Shown in pieces: positions 46,344-55,180 of a DNA stretch of 64,000 nucleotides. Source of the DNA: Mesorhizobium huakuii (lineage in GTDB: Bacteria; Pseudomonadota; Alphaproteobacteria; Rhizobiales; Rhizobiaceae); contig NZ_CP050296.1 of assembly GCF_014189455.1 (NCBI RefSeq), positions 2,600,001-2,664,000 of the forward strand, written 5' to 3'. The notes under the pieces were generated by a model. That model had not been told where the DNA came from, did not search any database, and was given only the letters and a program-made list of their open reading frames with translations. Numbering within the stretch: the stretch's first letter is position 1; the number at the start of each line of letters is the position of its first letter. Both the position numbers and the translations under genes were made by a program.

Positions 46344-47042
46344 ATGGCCAAGGCCGTGAAGCAGACAGCACCCGAGCAGATCGTGTTGGCGATCGATATT
46401 GGCGGCTCGCACGTCAAGATCCTGACCAGCAACGGCGGCGCCGAGCGCCGGGCCGATTCCGGCCCGGACCTGACGCCGCAGCAGATGATCGCCACGGTGA
46501 AGAAGCTCGCCGAAGGCCTGTCCTATGACGTCATCTCGATGGGCTATCCCGGCCCGGTGCGTCACAACAAGCCGGTGCTCGACCCGATGAACCTCGGCAA
46601 GGGCTGGGCCGGCTTCGATTTCGCCGCGCAGTTCGGCAAGCCGGTCAAGGTGGTCAATGATGCGCTGATGCAGGCCATCGGCAGCTATGAGGGCGGGCGC
46701 ATGCTGTTCCTCGGCCTCGGAACCGGCCTCGGTGCGGCGATGATCCTCGACAATGTCGGCCAGCCGATGGAACTCGCCCATCTTCCCTACAAGAAGGGCG
46801 CAAGCTTCGAGGACTATGTCGGCGAGCGCGGCCTGGAAAAGCGCGGCAAGAAGAAGTGGCGCAAATATGTCTTCGACGTCGTCAGCCGGCTGCGCGCCGC
46901 CCTGCAGCCAGACTATGTCGTCATTGGTGGCGGCAATGTCGACAAGCTCGACGAGTTACCGGCCGACTCCAGGCGCGGTGACAACACACGCGCCTTCGAA
47001 GGCGGATTTCGTCTGTGGCGAGACAAGGCCCTGATCGTCTGA
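46344..47042 (+). CDS. ppgK: Polyphosphate glucokinase-like ROK family kinase
   Basis: The 232-aa kinase has LAIDIGGSHVKILTSNGG (phosphate-binding loop), YPGPVRHNKPV, a catalytic Asp in VVNDALMQAIG, and FLGLGTGLGAAMILDN. The C-terminal HLPYKKGASFEDYVGERGL and KKWRKYVFDVVSRL are like polyphosphate glucokinases. AAGGGG before ATG 46344 is preferred to an ATG at 46326 that overlaps the zwf stop. It would phosphorylate the glucose released by the GH15 enzyme, possibly with polyphosphate as donor. The donor is inferred from family resemblance. Confidence 0.82.
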   Translation: MAKAVKQTAPEQIVLAIDIGGSHVKILTSNGGAERRADSGPDLTPQQMIATVKKLAEGLSYDVISMGYPGPVRHNKPVLDPMNLGKGWAGFDFAAQFGKPVKVVNDALMQAIGSYEGGRMLFLGLGTGLGAAMILDNVGQPMELAHLPYKKGASFEDYVGERGLEKRGKKKWRKYVFDVVSRLRAALQPDYVVIGGGNVDKLDELPADSRRGDNTRAFEGGFRLWRDKALIV

Positions 47043-47255
47043 TAGTATTACAGTTTAGTATAGTTGTTCAAAATAACGTGTGTCGCCGCGCTTAATCATT
47101 GCGTTGCGCAGATTTGCCGACTAGGAATTTTGCGCACTGTCCGGCGTGCTCCGCGGAACACGCTAAAGACGCTTCAGCATTTTTTGTTTTTTGTGCCTCG
47201 TCCTTTCGAAAACGCTCCCGATTTTCGAGGCCGTGCACCATAGACGGAGGAAACA

Positions 47256-47714
47256 TTGACCGACGATAGCAACGACGCTCGTATCGACCTTCTCGAACTG
47301 ACCGCCCACATCGTATCCGCTTACGTTGAGAAGAACCGCCTGCCCGCCTCCGGTCTGGCCGACCTCATCGCCAGCGTCGCCACCTCGATCAGCGGGCTCG
47401 GCAAGCCGGCCGTTCCGGTGGCAGCACCCCTGGTTCCCGCAGTCAACCCGAAGAAGTCGGTGACGCCGGATTTCATCATCTGCCTCGAGGACGGCAAGAA
47501 GTTCAAATCGTTGAAGCGCCATCTCGGCGTGCATTTCGGCCTGACGCCGGACGCCTACCGCGCCAAATGGGGCCTGCCGGCGGACTATCCGATGGTTGCC
47601 CCCAACTACGCGGCCTCGCGCTCGCAACTGGCGAAGTCGATCGGCCTCGGCCGCAAGGCCGTCGAAGTGGCGCCCGTCAAGGCCAAGGGCCGCAAGGCCA
47701 AGGTCGCGGCCTGA
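47256..47714 (+). CDS. mucR: MucR/Ros family transcriptional regulator
   Basis: The 152-aa protein has a helical N-terminus (about 9-48; used for oligomerisation in MucR proteins) and the MucR/Ros DNA-binding domain. Cys76, Asp79, His89 and His93 mark the finger (CLEDGKKFKSLKRHLGVH), followed by YRAKWGLPADYPMVAPNYA and SQLAKSIGLGRK. The second Cys of the classical Ros finger is Asp. GGAGGAAACA precedes the TTG start. The AT-rich 213-base leader suits MucR autoregulation. Such proteins control exopolysaccharide, motility and symbiosis genes. Confidence 0.92.
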   Translation: MTDDSNDARIDLLELTAHIVSAYVEKNRLPASGLADLIASVATSISGLGKPAVPVAAPLVPAVNPKKSVTPDFIICLEDGKKFKSLKRHLGVHFGLTPDAYRAKWGLPADYPMVAPNYAASRSQLAKSIGLGRKAVEVAPVKAKGRKAKVAA

Positions 47715-47753
47715 GCAATTCGGCCTGAGCCAATATTTAGGACGACTGGAGCA

Positions 47754-47795
47754 GAAGCCTGCCGGCGAAACCGCCTTGGCAGGCTTCATGTTTTT
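47754..47795 (+). terminator. Rho-independent terminator after mucR
   Basis: GAAGCCTGCC (47754-47763) and GGCAGGCTTC (47778-47787) form a perfect 10-bp stem with a 14-base loop, followed by ATG and TTTTT (47791-47795). It stands 40 bases after the mucR stop. Confidence 0.85.
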
Positions 47796-47836
47796 ATGGC
47801 TTGGATACCCCAGACAAAGGTGATGCGGGGGAAGCC

Positions 47837-48937
47837 ATGAATTACACCAGGATGGTGATCGAGAAGGAAGCGCCGGAGGAATACGGCTACGACCGCATCC
47901 GCTTCAATCTCTCCGAAAGCTCGATCGCCGACCAGAAGCTTTCCGACATCGGCCTGTCGCTGCCCGATCTGACGCTGTTCTATGGCGAGCATCGCGGCGA
48001 CAAGGAGTTGCGTGCGCTGATCGCAGCGCAGGATGCCGGCGTCTCGCCTGACGATGTGCTGGTCACCGCCGGTGCCGCCGGCGCGCTGTTCATCATCTCC
48101 ACCTCGCTTCTGTCGGCGAGCGATCACCTCGTCGTCATCAGGCCCAACTACGCCACCAACATCGAAACCCCACGCGCGATCGGTTGCGCCATCAGCTTTG
48201 TCGATCTCGCTTTCGAGGACGGCTTTGCCATCGATGTCAAGGCCATCAACGCGGCGATGCGGCCGAACACGAAACTGATCAGCGTTACTTGTCCGCACAA
48301 CCCGACCGGCACGATGATGTCGCGCACCGATCTCGATGCGCTGGTGGCGCTCGCGGAGGCCAGAAACTGCCATTTGCTGGTCGACGAGACCTATCGCGAC
48401 CTTTCCTATGGCCGGCGCCTGCCGTCGGCGGCCTCGCTCAGCAAGAAGGCGATCAGCGTCTCGTCCCTGTCGAAAGCCTTCGGCATTCCCGGCATCCGCA
48501 TCGGCTGGCTGATCACCAGGGATGCGGCGCTTCAGGAGACATTCCTCGCCGCCAAGGAACAGATCGGCATTTGCGGTAGTGTCATCGACGAAGGCATTGC
48601 CCGCGGCATGCTGGAACGGCGGGACGCGTTCCTGGCGACGTTGTTGCCCGAAATGGACAAGCGCCGCGACATCGTCCAGGCCTGGATCGATCGCGAGCCG
48701 CTGGTCGACTGGATCAGGCCCGAAGGCGGCGTCGTCGGCTTCCCGCGCCTCAACGTCGAACCCGGTTTCGACCTCGACCGCTTCTATGTCAACCTGCTGG
48801 AAGACCACGGCACCTATGTCGGGCCCGGCCACTGGTTCGAAATGCAAAAGCGCTTCTTCCGCGTCGGCTTCGGCTGGCCGACGGAAGCCGAGTTGCGAGG
48901 CGGGCTCGAAGCCATTTCGGCAGCACTTCGGCAGTAA
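47837..48937 (+). CDS. PLP-dependent class I/II aminotransferase
   Basis: The 366-aa fold-type I enzyme has NLSESSIADQKLSDIG and TAGAAGALFI near the N-terminus. CPHNPTGTMMS and VDETYRDLSYG follow, and the PLP-binding Lys is in SSLSKAFGIPGIRIGW. The C-terminal Arg for the carboxylate is in FFRVGFGWP. GGGGGAA precedes ATG 47837. The first two residues of the frame from TTG 47801 are within the terminator tail and are rejected. The amino donor is not predictable. It is monocistronic. Confidence 0.85.
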   Translation: MNYTRMVIEKEAPEEYGYDRIRFNLSESSIADQKLSDIGLSLPDLTLFYGEHRGDKELRALIAAQDAGVSPDDVLVTAGAAGALFIISTSLLSASDHLVVIRPNYATNIETPRAIGCAISFVDLAFEDGFAIDVKAINAAMRPNTKLISVTCPHNPTGTMMSRTDLDALVALAEARNCHLLVDETYRDLSYGRRLPSAASLSKKAISVSSLSKAFGIPGIRIGWLITRDAALQETFLAAKEQIGICGSVIDEGIARGMLERRDAFLATLLPEMDKRRDIVQAWIDREPLVDWIRPEGGVVGFPRLNVEPGFDLDRFYVNLLEDHGTYVGPGHWFEMQKRFFRVGFGWPTEAELRGGLEAISAALRQ

Positions 48938-49098
48938 CTTCCTTGTGCGACGGGCGGAGCAGGCTGAAAATCCCTTGATCCAGGCCTGATTTTAACGCAC
49001 ATCCCGCCGCGAACTTTGTTAGACGTTCCATTGGTCGGACCAGCGCCCATTCGGGAAGTGCCCCGCCGATCAATGCCATCGCAACGGGGCCTCATTTC

Positions 49099-50337
49099 AT
49101 GACTGCCGCACAAACTTCGCCGGACCAGCGCTATGCCGCGTTTCGCCACCGCTCCTTCCTGAGCTATTGGGCGGCGCGCTTCCTCACCACCTTCGCCACC
49201 ATGATCGTCTCGGTCGCCGTCGGCTGGCAGATCTATGATTTGACGCGCGATCCCTTCGACCTCGGCCTGGTCGGCATCGTCCAGTTCCTGCCGTCCCTGC
49301 TTTTGGTGCTGGTCACCGGGGTCGTCGCCGACCGCTTCGGCCGCCGCCTGATCATGGCGCTGGCGGTGGTGGTGGAGGCGATCTGCGCGCTGGCGCTGCT
49401 CACCCTGACACTGCATGGCATCAGCGGATCGCTGCCGATCTTCTGCGTGCTCGCCATGTTCGGCGTGGCGCGCGCCTTCTTCGGCCCGGCCTCGGCCTCA
49501 CTGTTCGCCAATCTGGTGCCGCCGGAGGATTTCGCCAACGCCATCGCCTGGAACTCGTCCGCCTGGCAGACCGCGACCATCGTCGGTCCGGTCGCCGGCG
49601 GCCTGCTCTACGGCGTGTCTGCGGAAGCCGCTTACGGCACCGCCGCCGTGCTCATGCTTGCGTCCGGACTGCTGATCTTCACCATCCCGAAGCCTGCCCA
49701 ACGCACCGAGACCGAGAAGCCGACGCTGCAGAACCTGTTTGGCGGGTTCAGCTATATCTGGAGCGAGAAGATCGTGCTTGGCGCCATCTCGCTCGATCTG
49801 TTCGCCGTTCTGCTGTCAGGCGCTTCTGCGCTGCTGCCGGTCTATGCGCGCGATATCCTGCAGCTCGGCCCCTGGGGCCTCGGCCTGCTGCGCTCGGCGC
49901 CCAGCGTCGGCGCCATCTGCGTCGCCATCTGGCTGGCCGGCCATCCACTTCGCAACCATGCCGGCATGATCATGCTGGCCGCAGCCGCGTCGTTCGGCGC
50001 CTTCACCGTGCTGTTCGGCCTGTCGACCATCACCTGGCTGTCGATCGCAGCACTCGTCTTCCTCGGCGCCACCGACATGTTCAGCGTCTACATCAGGGAG
50101 ACGCTGATCCAGTTGTGGACGCCGGACGAGGTGCGCGGCCGCGTCAACGCCGTGAACCAGGTTTTTGTCGGCGCCTCCAACGAAGTCGGCGAATTCCGCG
50201 CCGGCACCATGGCGGCGCTGATCGGCACGGTTCCGGCCGTCGTCATTGGCGGCATCGGCGCGATCGCGGTTGCCGGGCTGTGGATGGTGCTGTTCCCGCA
50301 ACTGCGTAAAGTACGCCACCTCAACGGCCGGAACTGA
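49099..50337 (+). CDS. MFS transporter (enterobactin exporter-like)
   Basis: The 412-aa protein has about 12 transmembrane segments, the cytoplasmic ADRFGRR loop after helix 2-3, and an Arg/Pro-rich central loop (KPAQRTETEKPTLQN). The N-terminal FRHRSFLSYWAARFLTTFAT and GWQIYDLTRDPFDLGLVG are typical of EntS/MefA-like exporters. It may export a small molecule such as a drug or siderophore; there is no adjacent biosynthetic gene to decide. Confidence 0.85.
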   Translation: MTAAQTSPDQRYAAFRHRSFLSYWAARFLTTFATMIVSVAVGWQIYDLTRDPFDLGLVGIVQFLPSLLLVLVTGVVADRFGRRLIMALAVVVEAICALALLTLTLHGISGSLPIFCVLAMFGVARAFFGPASASLFANLVPPEDFANAIAWNSSAWQTATIVGPVAGGLLYGVSAEAAYGTAAVLMLASGLLIFTIPKPAQRTETEKPTLQNLFGGFSYIWSEKIVLGAISLDLFAVLLSGASALLPVYARDILQLGPWGLGLLRSAPSVGAICVAIWLAGHPLRNHAGMIMLAAAASFGAFTVLFGLSTITWLSIAALVFLGATDMFSVYIRETLIQLWTPDEVRGRVNAVNQVFVGASNEVGEFRAGTMAALIGTVPAVVIGGIGAIAVAGLWMVLFPQLRKVRHLNGRN

Positions 50338-50385
50338 CGCTCGCTGACGGTCAGCAAGATACATCACCCTGTCACAGGAACTCCC

Positions 50386-50694
50386 ATGATCACCTGTTAC
50401 CTGAAATATGTCATCGACCCGTACAAGCTCGCCGAGTTTGAAGAATATGGCCGCCGCTGGATCGGTCTGGTCAATCGCCTCGGCGGAAACCATCACGGCT
50501 ATTTCCTTCCGAGCGAAGGAGCGAACAATATCGCCTATGCCATGTTCAGCTTTCCGAGCCTTGCCGACTACGAGGACTATCGCAAGCGGATGGCGGCCGA
50601 CCCGGAATGCCAGGAAGTGTTTGAGACGGAAAAGCGCAATCGCAGCATTCTCAGCTATGAGCGTAGCTTCATGCGGCCGGTGCTCGAACCGTAG
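50386..50694 (+). CDS. NIPSNAP family protein
   Basis: The 102-aa protein has the NIPSNAP-like dimeric alpha/beta-barrel pattern: ITCYLKYVIDPYKLAEFEEY, RRWIGLVNRLGGNHHGYFLP and SFPSLADYEDYRKRMAADPE. The function in bacteria is not defined. It starts 48 bases after the MFS gene and may be co-transcribed. Confidence 0.8.
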   Translation: MITCYLKYVIDPYKLAEFEEYGRRWIGLVNRLGGNHHGYFLPSEGANNIAYAMFSFPSLADYEDYRKRMAADPECQEVFETEKRNRSILSYERSFMRPVLEP

Positions 50695-50714
50695 ATAAAT
50701 CGCAGGAGAGGGAG

Positions 50715-51431
50715 CTACCGCACCGCCGGCCTGCCGAACACCATGCGCAAAAACTCGTCCAGCCAGCGCTTCAGGTGCATGTCCCAGATCAGCCGGCCGC
50801 CGAGGTGATCGCGGCCGGGCTGCGCGCCCGGCAACTCGAAGCGATGCGCGCCGCGCACCACCCAGCGCTGCATCATCACCCGGGTCAGCTCGCCGTGGAA
50901 CTGGATGCCCCAGGCATTGTCGCCATAGCGGAAGGCCTGGTTGGGATAGGTATCGGCCGTCGCCAGCAGCGTCGCGTCCCTCGGCAGCGAAAAGCCCTCG
51001 CGGTGGAACTGGTAGACCATTTCGGGCCAGTGCATGAGTTTCCGGCCCGCCTCGGTCGCCTTGAGCGGATACCAGCCGATCTCGACCAGCCCTTCGCCGT
51101 GACCCTCGACCTTGCCGCCGAGATGGTTGACCAGCATCTGCGCGCCGAGGCAGATGCCCAGGCATGGGCTGTTCTCCCGCAGCGGAATTTCCAGCCAATT
51201 GGTCTCGCGGCGGACGAACTCGTCCTCGTCATTGGCGCTCATCGGCCCGCCGAACACCACCGTGCCGGCATGGCCATCCAGCGTCTCCGGCAAGGCGTCG
51301 CCGAGCGGCGGGCGGCGGATGTCGAGCTCGAAACCCTCTTCGATGAGCATGTGGCCGACGCGTCCGGGGCTCGAATTCTCCTGATGCAGCACGATCAGGA
51401 TTTTTGGCTTCGAACTCGTTCTGCGCGGCAT
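50715..51431 (-). CDS. Class I glutamine amidotransferase-like protein
   Basis: The 238-aa protein has the GATase1 triad region: GGPMSANDE, nucleophile Cys in PCLGICLGAQML, and His/Glu in WGIQFHGE. It resembles the stand-alone GMP-synthase-like amidotransferases. No synthase partner is adjacent. It could hydrolyse a gamma-glutamyl compound, but nothing here links it to the puuAB-like genes 32 kb away. Confidence 0.85.
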   Translation of the reverse strand: MPRRTSSKPKILIVLHQENSSPGRVGHMLIEEGFELDIRRPPLGDALPETLDGHAGTVVFGGPMSANDEDEFVRRETNWLEIPLRENSPCLGICLGAQMLVNHLGGKVEGHGEGLVEIGWYPLKATEAGRKLMHWPEMVYQFHREGFSLPRDATLLATADTYPNQAFRYGDNAWGIQFHGELTRVMMQRWVVRGAHRFELPGAQPGRDHLGGRLIWDMHLKRWLDEFLRMVFGRPAVR

Positions 51432-51449
51432 CGTCAGGCGAGATCCCGT

Positions 51450-51929
51450 CTATTCGTCGCTCGAAATTCCACGCGCGCCCGGGGCATGCGCCGCCGCCTT
51501 GCGGCGCGCCTCGACCCGGTCGTGACGCTCGACGCCGATCAGCTCGGCGACGCGCCAGACCGTATTGTCCTCGAGCTCGTGCAGCTCGCCATCGGCGTAG
51601 ACGATCTCCCACATCAGGCCGATAAAGGCCTTGCGCCCGTCCGCGTCGAGATGGCGCTTGAGCACGCTGGTGAAGGCATAGAGATCGATCGCCTCATTGT
51701 CGGCGCGCTCCCCGGCGGCGACGAGCGCTTCGAGCTCGGCACCGCTGATCGAGTAACTTTCGGAGAGCACCGCCTTGAACCGCTCCCATTCGACATCCTG
51801 GCGCACGCCGTCGGCGTTCATCACATGGTAGAGCAGCGCCGACGCGGCGACACGCGGATCGTCCGTGCTGGCCTGCGCGCCGGCGCCGGCCGGCAAATCC
51901 CTGAGAAACGACAGAACGCGTTCGAACAT
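51450..51929 (-). CDS. TerB-domain protein
   Basis: The 159-aa all-helical protein has the TerB/TIM-like calcium-type metal-binding helices: YHVMNADGVRQDVEWERF and EIVYADGELHELEDNTV. ATG 51929 is preferred over a 5' extension that is shadow of hemY. TerB-domain proteins are linked to tellurite or stress phenotypes, without a defined reaction. It stands 20 bases before the amidotransferase start and downstream of hemY. Confidence 0.83.
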   Translation of the reverse strand: MFERVLSFLRDLPAGAGAQASTDDPRVAASALLYHVMNADGVRQDVEWERFKAVLSESYSISGAELEALVAAGERADNEAIDLYAFTSVLKRHLDADGRKAFIGLMWEIVYADGELHELEDNTVWRVAELIGVERHDRVEARRKAAAHAPGARGISSDE

Positions 51930-51981
51930 CAATCCATTCCCAAACGGCCCAAGGGCCAAGTCAATCACCCGAAGGCCAAAA

Positions 51982-53583
51982 TCAAAACAGCCGGAACCGG
52001 CGCGGCGACTTTTCCGCTTCCTCGTCCGGATCGACGCCGGGATCGTCCGGCAAGCGCGCCAGTTCTTCCGCCGGCTCGACCGCCTCGGCATCAGCCGGCA
52101 CCGCCGCGAACGCAGCCGCAGTCACCGGCGTGACCTGATCTTCGCTTCTATCGGTTCCCTTGCCCGTTGTCTCGCTGCCCGAGACCGCAGGATCGACGAC
52201 AGCGATCGGCTTTTCCGACACCGGCCTGGCCGGCGCTTCGATAGCCACAACGGCGGCATCCGGCGCATCGTCGCGGCTGTCGATCAACTGGCCAAGCCGC
52301 TCCATCGGCGCGCGCCACTCGAAGGCGTCGAGCCGGCCGGTGACCGGCGACACCGGCGCCCAGCGCTCCGACACGACGCCATCGGCGACCCAGGCAGGAT
52401 CGCGCGGCGCCCGCACCGCCTTGGACAACAGCTGCCGCACCTTGCCCTGGTCGCCGGTCTCGGCCTCCTCGATGTCGGCCAGCAGCAGATAGGCGCCCTC
52501 GCGGCGGTCCATCCGGATCGCCGCCTCGGCCTCGCGGCGGGCGGTCGAAAAGTCCTGCGCGTCGAGCGCGGCACGCGCCACCGTCATCGACGATTCGGCG
52601 TGGTTCTTCTTCATCTCCTGCAGCTTTTTCGCCCGGTTGAGGCGGTCGAGCACCGCGTCGCCCGGCCTTGCATGGGTGTAGAGCTCGGCGATCTCCGGAT
52701 GCGGCTCGGCCCTCCACGCCGTCTCCAGAACCTTGGAGCCCTTGCGCACATCGTTCTGCTTGAACAGCGCCGCGGCGGCGGCAACGGCGGCCGGAGCGAA
52801 ATCCGGCCTGAGCTTATTGGCCTCGAGTGCCGCTGTCCTGGCAGCGGTGGGATCGCTGTCGGCGAGCGATTGCGCCTTGGCGGTCAACAGCACGGCGCGA
52901 CGGCGGTTGGCGGCGTCGCGCTCGATCTGCCGTGTCGACTTCTGCGCATCGACCAGTTTCAAAGCGCCGTCCCAGTCGCCGCGCGCGGTCAATTCCTCCA
53001 GCGTCGATTCGGCCGCCCAGGCCAGTTGCGGCGCAACGGCGGCGGCACGGCCGGCATAGTGCCGAGCGGCGTTGCGGTCACCGAGACGCTCGGCTTCGAG
53101 ATAAAGCCCGCGCAGGCCGAGCAGCCGCATTTCGGGATCGTCGAGCATGCTCTCGAACTTCTGCCGCGCACCTTCATGGTCGCCTTCGAGCAGCGATGCC
53201 TGTGCCTCGAGCAGATGGATCAGCGGCTCCTGGTCGGAGCGGATCAGCTTGGCCGCTTCCTTGGTCTTCTTGCGGGCCAGCGCACCGTCGCCGGCGCCGG
53301 CGGCGATCATGCCGGTCGACAGCGCCTGATAGCCACGGTCGCGGCGGCGGACGCGGAAATAGCGCGAGATGGTGTAGGGGCTGTTCCACAGCGACCTGAT
53401 CAGCCACCACAGAATCATCACGGCGGCGACGACGGCAACGACCGCAACCGCCGCCACCATCAGGCTGACCTGGTACTGATAGCCGTTGAAGGTGACGACC
53501 ATGTCGCCCGGCCGGTCGGCCAGCCAGGCAAAACCCAGCCCGAGCGCGAAAACGACGATGAGGAAGGCGAGCAGGCGGATCAT
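51982..53583 (-). CDS. hemY: HemY-like membrane protein with TPR-type repeats
   Basis: The 533-aa protein has two N-terminal transmembrane helices (about 1-20 and 40-65) with the HemY_N motif ALGLGFAWLADRPGDMVVTF, then a long TPR-like helical region. The C-terminus (about 440-533) is acidic and Pro/Ala-rich. The gene lies downstream of hemC-hemD-mitofilin, as usual in Rhizobiales. HemY of this type is not the Gram-positive protoporphyrinogen oxidase; its role in haem metabolism is unclear. Confidence 0.88.
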   Translation of the reverse strand: MIRLLAFLIVVFALGLGFAWLADRPGDMVVTFNGYQYQVSLMVAAVAVVAVVAAVMILWWLIRSLWNSPYTISRYFRVRRRDRGYQALSTGMIAAGAGDGALARKKTKEAAKLIRSDQEPLIHLLEAQASLLEGDHEGARQKFESMLDDPEMRLLGLRGLYLEAERLGDRNAARHYAGRAAAVAPQLAWAAESTLEELTARGDWDGALKLVDAQKSTRQIERDAANRRRAVLLTAKAQSLADSDPTAARTAALEANKLRPDFAPAAVAAAAALFKQNDVRKGSKVLETAWRAEPHPEIAELYTHARPGDAVLDRLNRAKKLQEMKKNHAESSMTVARAALDAQDFSTARREAEAAIRMDRREGAYLLLADIEEAETGDQGKVRQLLSKAVRAPRDPAWVADGVVSERWAPVSPVTGRLDAFEWRAPMERLGQLIDSRDDAPDAAVVAIEAPARPVSEKPIAVVDPAVSGSETTGKGTDRSEDQVTPVTAAAFAAVPADAEAVEPAEELARLPDDPGVDPDEEAEKSPRRFRLF

Positions 53584-53593
53584 CGTTTTGCCC

Positions 53594-55070
53594 TCATGCC
53601 TTCATCGCGCCGGAGATCAGCGCGTCGACCTGGGTTTCGACCTCGATGCGCGCCTTCAGTTTGCCGGCAAAATCGGCACCTGCAGCCTTCACGGCTTCAG
53701 GCAGCGAATTGTATTCGCTGAGCGCCTTGGCATAGTCGCCCTGGGTGACCGCCACCTCCATGCGCGCCACGGTTTCCGGCGCGCCGGGACCCTCGACGGC
53801 GCCGATCGGCCGCACCTTGACCAGCGATTCGGCGCTCGACATCAGATTCTGCAGGAAGCCGGCATTCTCATCGACTGGCGTGGCCGCGGCGACCATGGCA
53901 TTGGCGGCGGCGTCCATCTGCGCAGCGATCTCGGTGCGGGTCGGCACGCCCTTTTCGGCATAGGGCCGCAAGGTCGCAATCTCAGGCGCATTGGGCGAAA
54001 TCGCGGCCAGCGTATCGAGTTCGGCCGAGAATGGCGCGCCGCGTTCGAGCGCCGACTTCAAGGCCGAAGCGGCGATGGCGAGCGCGATCTTCGGCTGCGA
54101 CGCCTGCGCGTCGACCTTGCCGGAAAGCTGCGACACCGACTGTTCCAGCGCGGTCAGCCGGCCATCCCAGACCTTCGCCGCCTCGCCTGTCGATTTCACC
54201 AGCGCGTCGAGACTGGCGAGTTTTTCGTTGAGCGGGCCGAGATCGACCGGCGCCGCACTGCCGGCCTTGCCGAGGGCGGCGACCGCGGTCTCGATCTGCT
54301 TGACCTTGTCACCGAGGGCGGCAAGCCCGGCATTGTCGCCCGCGCCGCCCTTTTTCAACCGCCGATTTCAGCGCCGCGACATCGGCCTTTACCTGCTCCA
54401 GGCCAGAGGAAAGCCCGACCACCTTGGCCGCTGCATCGTTGTTGCCGCCAGTTTCCTTCAGCCCGGCGATTTCGCTCTTCAGCGAAGCGATCTCGCCATT
54501 GACGCCGTCGAGCGAGACGCCCGCGCCGGAGCCCGGCGCACCAAGCAGGCCGGCAAATTGCAGGCCGCCGGCACCGGCGAGCGCGATGACACCACCGACA
54601 ATGCCGGCGGCGATGCCATTGAGGCCGCCACGCTTTGCCGGAGGCGGTGTTGGCGCCATCCTTTCGTCGCGTGTCCCGGTTTTTGCCTTGCTGTCATCGG
54701 CGCGCTTCGCCGAGGCATCCTCGAAATTGTAATCGGAGGCCGTGGCGCGATCGGCTGGCGCATCCGAACCGGGATAGGGCAGCTCAGGTTCAGTGGCTTT
54801 GGCCTCCGTAGACGGCCCTGCCCCGGCCTGCCCTGCGGCGGCATCGGTGTGCTCCCAAGGCTCAAGGTCGGTCTGGTCGGCATGCACCGGCTCTTCCGGA
54901 GTCTCGGGCTGCGAGGCATCGGCGGTGTCCTCGGCCTTCGCCTCATCGGTCTGGGCTGCATCCTTGGCGGCATCCTCGTCAACGACGCGTGAGACGGCAC
55001 CGGGCTCGAGATCGATGGTCACCGGCTCGCGGCGGCTTTTCGAGTGTCGCATCTTCGGCGTCTTGACCAT
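53594..55070 (-). pseudogene. Mitofilin-like COG4223 membrane protein, frameshifted in an A5 run
   Basis: The gene begins MVKTPKMRHSKSRREP at ATG 55070. An acidic low-complexity region, one transmembrane segment (NGIAAGIVGGVIALAGAGGL, about residue 150) and coiled-coil sequence follow. At 54351-54355 (five Ts on the plus strand) the frame shifts. Deleting one A in the coding strand gives SAVEKGGAGDNAGLAALGDK and continues to a stop at 53594. The corrected protein is near 490 aa. Members of this family lie between hemD and hemY in Rhizobiales and are thought to be relatives of mitochondrial Mic60. The shift may be a sequence error. Confidence 0.8.
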
Positions 55071-55180
55071 GCCTGGGCTCCGCAAACTTCGCTTCGTCTC
55101 AACGCCTGCCGGCGCGTGATGGTTCAGAAAGGGTCTAGCACATCACCAAGCGGTGAAAAGGGGCGGTGTGATGACGCGGC

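Noticed and set aside
47043..47255. Small RNA in the leader of mucR
   Set aside because: There is an imperfect palindrome (GCGTGCTCCGCGGAACACGC) and T-rich sequence, but no clear promoter-terminator pair; better explained as an AT-rich MucR control region.
50715..51431. Amidotransferase as the missing PuuD of the puuAB-like genes
   Set aside because: Motifs are of the GMP-synthase-like class I type and the gene is 32 kb away with unrelated neighbours.
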